Below are positions 59,588 through 64,000 of a DNA stretch of 64,000 nt, one piece after another. The DNA is from Cytophagales bacterium (GTDB lineage: Bacteria > Bacteroidota > Bacteroidia > Cytophagales > Spirosomataceae): contig JAAFJE010000002.1 in NCBI GenBank assembly GCA_013298025.1, forward strand, positions 1 to 64,000, written 5' to 3'. The notes beneath the pieces were generated by a model, which did not search any database, was not told where the DNA came from, and saw only the letters and a list, made by a program, of their open reading frames with translations. Each line of letters opens with the position of its first letter. Positions within the stretch are counted from its first letter, which is position 1. A program made the position numbers and the translations under genes.

Positions 59588-60163
59588 ATGAAACTCTACC
59601 CTAATGCCTTATTTCATATCTACAACAGAGGAAATAATAGACAAACCTTATTCTTTGATAGAGACAACTACCTTTATTTCTTAGAAAAAGTGAAAGAATT
59701 CATTACACCTCATGCCGAAATCTTAGCTTGGTGTTTAATGCCAAATCACTTCCATTTTTTGCTATACATACCTTCAGAAAAAGACAGTAAAGATTTAAGT
59801 AGAGGTATTCAAATCATTTTACGCTCTTACACAAGAGCTATTAACAAACAAAAAGATAGAACAGGCTCATTATTTACCCAAAACACCCACTCCAAAGCGT
59901 TAGTGGATGACTCTGTACAAGCAAACAGCTACACAACTACTTGTTTTCATTATATCCATCAAAACCCTGTGAAAGCTGGGTTAGTACAAAAAATGGAAGA
60001 TTGGGAGTTTTCATCTTTTAAAGACTACATAGGTTTACGGAAAGGCAAGCTGATAAATCGTGCGTTAGCAAATACGTTTATCAATATTTCGGATGATAAG
60101 CAACAGTTTTATGAAGACGCTTACAGCGTTATTGATGAAAGTATTTTGGAAAAAATATTTTAG
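59588..60163 (+). CDS. RAYT (IS200/IS605-like REP-associated tyrosine transposase)
   Basis: 191 aa Y1 transposase. YPNALFHIYNRGNNRQTLFFD, the HUH motif in CLMPNHFHFLLYIP (His-x-His), and the helix with the catalytic Tyr in ANSYTTTCFHYIHQNPVKAGLV. Length and composition fit the TnpA_REP family rather than full IS200. RAYTs are single-copy, domesticated-like enzymes that bind and cut palindromic REP sequences. Matching palindromes stand on both sides of the gene. No tnpB gene is present. Confidence 0.9.
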   Translation: MKLYPNALFHIYNRGNNRQTLFFDRDNYLYFLEKVKEFITPHAEILAWCLMPNHFHFLLYIPSEKDSKDLSRGIQIILRSYTRAINKQKDRTGSLFTQNTHSKALVDDSVQANSYTTTCFHYIHQNPVKAGLVQKMEDWEFSSFKDYIGLRKGKLINRALANTFINISDDKQQFYEDAYSVIDESILEKIF

Positions 60164-60171
60164 ACACCTCA

Positions 60172-60222
60172 ACTCATGGCATGACTTTGAGTCATGCCAT
60201 GAGTAAATTGAGTCATGCCATG
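60172..60222. repeat. REP-like palindrome and half-site downstream of the RAYT gene
   Basis: Perfect 15-bp stem ACTCATGGCATGACT / AGTCATGCCATGAGT with loop TTG at 60172-60204, then an extra right arm AGTCATGCCATG at 60211-60222. The left arm could pair with either, as in composite REP (BIME) elements. Same core as 59538-59570 with a GA/TC-to-CT/AG change in the arms. Confidence 0.85.
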
Positions 60223-60394
60223 TGTAAATGAAATTGCTCAGATTCACCATCCTAGCAAAGTTCCACTTTATCCGTTAAAAATACCGTCTATTCAAATTCT
60301 CGTGGAGAATCTCGCTCCTCCTTCTAACTTCGATTCATCAAGCAAGGCAATTTGCTCATAAACAAACCCATCTTCGATTTAAACAGACGAGAAC

Positions 60395-60820
60395 ATGAAC
60401 GAAAAACTATATCGTATTCCCTCCAAAGCAGCTTTAGGGGGCGTATGTGCAGGACTATCTGAACGCTTTGGCGTTGAAACTTTTATCATTCAGCTTATTT
60501 TTGTATTCGGTGCTATTTTTTCACACAGCGTTTTGCTGTGGGTATATATAGGCTTATGGATAGCCCTGCCCGTTAAACAAACATGGGACACAAACGAAAA
60601 TTTATCTAACACACAAACCTTCACAAACATGAGTCGCAAGAAAGAACCTAACAAATTTTGGGGTGCTATATTGATTGGATTAGGCGTTATTTTCTTTATC
60701 AATGAATTTGTTCCTGCTTTTGATTTTGGCAAAGTATGGCCCTTTGTTCTCATTGGCATAGGCGTATATATTCTTTTCAAAGACCGCATCAATGGCACGC
60801 CAACAAACAACGATTTCTAG
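60395..60820 (+). CDS. PspC-domain membrane protein with LiaF-TM-like second half
   Basis: 141 aa. PspC domain at 4-65: LYRIPSKAALGGVCAGLSERFGVETFIIQLIFVFGAIF and the LLWVYIGLWIALP helix. The second half, FWGAILIGLGVIFFINEF and VWPFVLIGIGVYILF, is the DUF5668/LiaF-TM pair. Envelope-stress proteins of this type act with a PspA-like or LiaRS-like regulator. Followed after 61 bp by a gene with the same LiaF-TM unit plus a large C-terminal domain, so the two form a cell-envelope stress unit. Confidence 0.85.
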   Translation: MNEKLYRIPSKAALGGVCAGLSERFGVETFIIQLIFVFGAIFSHSVLLWVYIGLWIALPVKQTWDTNENLSNTQTFTNMSRKKEPNKFWGAILIGLGVIFFINEFVPAFDFGKVWPFVLIGIGVYILFKDRINGTPTNNDF

Positions 60821-60881
60821 GTAGTTTTATGACTCCTCGGTGTTACCCAAACCTCTTTTTCCCACTTATCTCTTTTGTAAT

Positions 60882-61856
60882 ATGAACTCAAAAAATATTT
60901 TCTCAGGTGGAATACTCATTTTCATCGGACTCGTTTTCTTAGGTAAAGAATACGGATGGTTTGATATTCATTGGCACGATATTGCCCGTATGTGGCCACT
61001 CTTGCTTATTTACATCGGTTTGATGTCGTTTTTTGGCAAATCGAGCCGTTCTGGGTTGGTTGTTTCACTTATCATGCTTTGCATTTTTATTCCTTTGACC
61101 ATTGCCCACAGTTGTAAAGAAAAAATAGAATCGACTGGTATTTTCAAGCACCATGACCGTGATATTCATATTGATTGGGACGACGATGACGATGAAAAAA
61201 AAGAGGACAACGAGGATAATTCGTTTGCAGGAAGCAAGCAGCAATTGACCGAGCCCATGAACAACGCTACCAAACAAGCCACATTTGAACTGAATGGCGG
61301 TGCAGCCGAGTTTGTGATTGAATCGACCACTAAAGAATTGGTAGAAGCCGATGCAGATTTAGATTTTGGTAAAATTTCACTCAAAAAATCAGGCGAAGAT
61401 GCCAACCCTACCCTCAATTTTGCCTTGAAAGGTAAAAAAGATGGCATCAATTTCGATAGCGACCGCCACAATAAAGTAAACCTTAAACTCAACGACAAGG
61501 TCATTTGGGACATGAAGTTTGAATTTGGTGCAGGTAAAGCCGACTTCGATTTGAGTCCTTATCAAATCAAAAACCTTAGCATCAAAACTGGCGTAACCGA
61601 AACCGACATCAAGCTAGGCGACCGCTCTGAAAACCTCAACGTTGAGGTTGAATCGGGCTTGACTTCCATTGAATTTGCCATTCCCACAGCGTCGGGATGC
61701 CGCATCAAAGTCGATGGTGGTTTGAATGCCAAAAACTTTGAAGGCTTTATCAAAAATGGTAGCTACTGGGAAACGCCCGGCTATGAAAAAGCTGCTAAGA
61801 AAATCCAAATCAACTTTGAAGGTGGTTTACAAGATTTGAAAGTTGAACGCTACTAA
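60882..61856 (+). CDS. LiaF-like envelope protein
   Basis: 324 aa from the ATG at 60882 (the frame is open from a GTG at 60840, which gives a non-membrane N-terminus). The LiaF-TM pair, KNIFSGGILIFIGLVFLGKEY and MWPLLLIYIGLMSFF, a further membrane segment (VVSLIMLCIFIPLTI), an acidic DDDDDEKKEDNEDN linker, then a beta-helix-like domain with FELNGGAAEFVIE, FEFGAGKADFDLSP, SGLTSIEFAIP, as in DUF4097/LiaF C-terminal domains. Likely an inner-membrane sensor or inhibitor of an envelope stress response. Confidence 0.8.
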   Translation: MNSKNIFSGGILIFIGLVFLGKEYGWFDIHWHDIARMWPLLLIYIGLMSFFGKSSRSGLVVSLIMLCIFIPLTIAHSCKEKIESTGIFKHHDRDIHIDWDDDDDEKKEDNEDNSFAGSKQQLTEPMNNATKQATFELNGGAAEFVIESTTKELVEADADLDFGKISLKKSGEDANPTLNFALKGKKDGINFDSDRHNKVNLKLNDKVIWDMKFEFGAGKADFDLSPYQIKNLSIKTGVTETDIKLGDRSENLNVEVESGLTSIEFAIPTASGCRIKVDGGLNAKNFEGFIKNGSYWETPGYEKAAKKIQINFEGGLQDLKVERY

Positions 61857-61921
61857 TGGTTAATTATGAATGAGTAAATTGTGAGTTGTGAATTACTGAA
61901 AAACAACTCATTAACTCATAT

Positions 61922-61963
61922 AAAAAACGCTATTCGGTAAAATTTTACCGAATAGCGTTTTTT
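61922..61963. terminator. Bidirectional terminator
   Basis: Perfect palindrome with arms of 21 bp (AAAAAACGCTATTCGGTAAA plus one A, and its complement), with no extra loop. It separates two convergent genes and overlaps the last two bases of the epimerase gene. Confidence 0.9.
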
Positions 61964-62366
61964 ATGCTTCAATCGTTTGACAAAGCTCTACCAAGACCGA
62001 ATTAGTGGATTTAGGATGTAAAAAACATACCCATTTGTTATCAGCACCTCGTTTGGGTGTTTCGTTGAGTAAGATAAAACCCTCTGCCTTGAGTCTTTGC
62101 ATCTCGGCTGTTATATCTTGCACCTCAAAAGCGATATGGTGTATCCCCTCCCCTTTTTTCTCAATAAATTTAGCAATTGGACTGTCAGGATTGCTGGCTT
62201 CGAGCAGTTCTATTTTGGTTTGCCCTGTTTGAAAAAAAGACGTAAGCACACCTTCCGAGGCAACGCCTTCTTCTTTGTAAGGGGCAACGCCCAATAATTT
62301 TTCAAATAAAAGATTCGATACTGCCAAGCTTTTTACCGCAATACCGATATGTTCTACGTGTTGCAT
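61962..62366 (-). CDS. mce: Methylmalonyl-CoA epimerase
   Basis: 134 aa from the ATG at 62366. Glyoxalase/VOC fold: VEHIGIAVKSLAVSNLLFEKLLG, KIELLEASNPDSPIAKFIEKKGEGIHHIAFEV and GADNKWVCFLHPKSTNSVLVEL. The His of VEHIG, His-His of GEGIHHIAFEV and Glu of VLVELCQ are the expected metal ligands. It interconverts (S)- and (R)-methylmalonyl-CoA between propionyl-CoA carboxylase and the B12-dependent mutase. The mutase genes are not in the window. Confidence 0.92.
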   Translation of the reverse strand: MQHVEHIGIAVKSLAVSNLLFEKLLGVAPYKEEGVASEGVLTSFFQTGQTKIELLEASNPDSPIAKFIEKKGEGIHHIAFEVQDITAEMQRLKAEGFILLNETPKRGADNKWVCFLHPKSTNSVLVELCQTIEA

Positions 62367-62532
62367 CTTATGGTTTTGTTTTGAGTCAGATAAATACACA
62401 AATGAATACACAAGGTGCTTTGCCTTATAGGATTCTTTTGTTATTTTGCTGATACAAATATCTGAAAAGAATTTAGCTTACAAACCCGTAGCTATGCCAA
62501 CTTAGCAGGAATTTTATAAAACCCTCACGTGC

Positions 62533-63618
62533 ATGTCTAAACACAAGCAAGCCCATAACACCCATCGTCGCCTTTTAGGGGCATCGCCAGGTACACTTAC
62601 GTATGTAGGCAGAGCGGTATCTTTTGCCACCCAAATCAAGCTCATCGAATACAATGCTGCCGAGGTGAATATCAGCCAAATTCCAGCCTCACAGCAATTA
62701 CGTGACCTTAGCTTTGACCCACAAAAAATGTATTGGCTCAATGTAGATGGCATCCACGAGCCAGAGGTAGTGGCAACGGTCGGCGAGGTATTCCAGTTGC
62801 ATCCGCTCTTGCTCGAAGATGTGATGAACACCCATCAAAAGCCAAAATTTGAGTATTTCGATACAGGCAAGCAATTGTTTTTTACGTTCAAAATGATTGA
62901 ATACAACAAGCAAACGCAAAGCCTAGAAATAGAGCATCTCAACATCATTTTAGCCCAAAATTGTGTTATTTCTTTCCAAGAAGAACGCAAAAGAGACATC
63001 TTCGAGCCGATTATTGCAAGGCTGCTGGCATCGGCAGGAAAAACCCGCAAAAACGGAGCGGATTACCTTTTTTATGCCCTCATCGACTTGGTGGTTGACC
63101 ATTATTTTAGCATTTTAGATTGTATTTCAGAGCATATCGAGCGGCTAGAAGAAGCCATTATCAACGCCAAAGAACCCCAAGCCATGCACCAGTTGTATGG
63201 TATCAAACGAGAGATTTTGCAAATGAAAAAAGTGGTTTTTCCACTCCGAGAAATGATTTCGGTGCTACTCCGAGAAGAGTACCCAATGCTCAGTGACAAC
63301 ACCAGTTTGTATATGCGTGATGTTCAAGACCATATTTCTCAAATCATCGAAAACATCGACTCGTACCGAGAATTAGTGGCTTCATTGATGGACTTGCACT
63401 TGTCGCAGGTAAGCAACAAAATGAACAACATCATGCAGTTTCTTACGGTGATTTCGGTCATTTTTATGCCCCTTACTTTTATTGCGGGCATTTACGGCAT
63501 GAACTTCGACGAGATGCCTGAGCTTCATTGGCATTATGGGTATCCTGCGGTTTGGGGAATTATGCTTGCGTTGGTGTTGGGGATGGCGTGGCTTTTTAAG
63601 CGTAAGGGATGGCTATAA
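62533..63618 (+). CDS. corA: Magnesium/cobalt transporter CorA
   Basis: 361 aa. A long cytosolic N-terminal domain (VYFL-type strands, MYWLNVDGIHEPEVVATVGEVFQLHPLLLEDVMN), the long alpha-7 helix through 190-300, then two C-terminal membrane helices. The first ends in IAGIYGMNFDEMPE with the GMN selectivity loop. The positive-end KRKGWL is as in other family members. A homopentamer in the inner membrane moves Mg2+ (also Co2+, Ni2+) into the cell. Confidence 0.95.
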   Translation: MSKHKQAHNTHRRLLGASPGTLTYVGRAVSFATQIKLIEYNAAEVNISQIPASQQLRDLSFDPQKMYWLNVDGIHEPEVVATVGEVFQLHPLLLEDVMNTHQKPKFEYFDTGKQLFFTFKMIEYNKQTQSLEIEHLNIILAQNCVISFQEERKRDIFEPIIARLLASAGKTRKNGADYLFYALIDLVVDHYFSILDCISEHIERLEEAIINAKEPQAMHQLYGIKREILQMKKVVFPLREMISVLLREEYPMLSDNTSLYMRDVQDHISQIIENIDSYRELVASLMDLHLSQVSNKMNNIMQFLTVISVIFMPLTFIAGIYGMNFDEMPELHWHYGYPAVWGIMLALVLGMAWLFKRKGWL

Positions 63619-63932
63619 GAAAAATAATTTGTGCTAGTGATTTATACGTAATAATAAAAGTAATTTTGCCATTTTTTGCCATATTATGTACAATTTTGCA
63701 GGCATTTTTAAGTAAAAATACTGATTTTCATAAATCATAGTTAAAAAAATAACGTATGTTGATTTTTTTTTACTTTTTTTCTAAAAAACAGGTATAAGAC
63801 CAAAGATTAAGACTAAAAAAAGTACAAAAAATAATTACAAAATTGCAAAAATATTTTTTTATGAAAAACAGGTTTAAAAACACGCCTTATTTTCTGAAAA
63901 AAAATACTTTTTGTACAAAATAGGTTTTAAAA
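63619..63932. other. 314-bp AT-rich leader of the truncated gene
   Basis: Very A/T-rich DNA with three imperfect copies of an AAACAGGTTTAAAAA-like motif (near 63787, 63866 and 63920). No gene seen. It may be a long upstream regulatory region of the gene that begins at 63933. Confidence 0.4.
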
Positions 63933-64000
63933 ATGAAGCATCTCAAAAAAAAAGTATATTTTTTTGTTTTTTCATGTTTTATTATAAACTTAGGCTTCAA
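63933..64000 (+). CDS. 5' end of an exported protein, cut by the window end
   Basis: ATG at 63933 opens a frame reading MKHLKKKVYFFVFSCFIINL, a typical signal peptide, and continues past 64000. The rest of the product, for example a TonB-dependent or type IX-secreted protein, cannot be told from the 22 codons visible. Confidence 0.6.
   Translation, partial: MKHLKKKVYFFVFSCFIINLGF

Overview
The window reads as chromosomal DNA of a Gram-negative Bacteroidota, most likely of the order Cytophagales (a Flectobacillus/Arcicella/Runella-like aquatic bacterium is a guess from overall character, not something the sequence proves). The evidence is: many TAnnTTTG-type -7 promoter boxes; a secreted protease with a C-terminal type IX secretion sorting domain; lipoproteins with Bacteroidota-style signal peptides; a Kdo transferase (LPS); a bacillithiol-associated YtxJ; methylmalonyl-CoA epimerase; and PAS-rich sensor kinases. 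No rRNA or tRNA gene and no CRISPR array was seen.

Layout. 0-5.5 kb is an accessory, cassette-like region: a damaged RelE/HigB-type toxin, an Rpn/PD-(D/E)XK nuclease, an IntI-like tyrosine recombinase with a tripled N-terminal module, a small SSB, and an orphan HigA-like antitoxin followed by an attC-like inverted repeat. 5.5-9.7 kb holds a YiaAB membrane protein, a solitary NusG/UpxY-like antiterminator, an AlbA_2-HATPase-helical repeat protein and a ferritin-like protein. 9.7-27.8 kb is mostly core-like: GNAT, zinc phospholipase C, CoA-transferase, an ECF sigma factor, an HxlR/quinone-reductase divergent pair with a visible operator, an exonuclease, a beta-propeller lipoprotein, a PAS kinase plus receiver-CRP regulator pair, waaA-rsgA and a ROK kinase. 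A two-gene PARIS-like anti-phage system (AAA ATPase + DUF4435) is inserted at 21.6-23.9 kb.

27.8-40.3 kb is a redox/xenobiotic-response region built from repeated modules: four SDR oxidoreductases, three AraC regulators, an SRPBCC protein, an alpha/beta hydrolase, and a TetR-small protein-PNPOx unit with two near-identical palindromic operators. Two of the SDR genes share a duplicated promoter region. A glycosidase-like lipoprotein and a 42-bp minisatellite lie between them. 40.6-44.3 kb carries an LRR-Roc-COR GTPase tightly coupled to an AlbA_2/GHKL ATPase; this is the best candidate for an undescribed (possibly defence) system. 44.3-54 kb is dominated by three large multi-PAS histidine kinases with tiny unknown ORFs between them. 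54.4-64 kb holds a divergent GH13-like protein, a type IX-secreted metalloprotease, a NUMOD4-HNH protein, a RAYT transposase flanked by matching palindromes, a PspC/LiaF-like envelope pair, methylmalonyl-CoA epimerase, CorA, and the first codons of a further exported protein cut by the window end.

Identifications come from reading motifs by eye. Domain names are family-level calls, and no database search was run.
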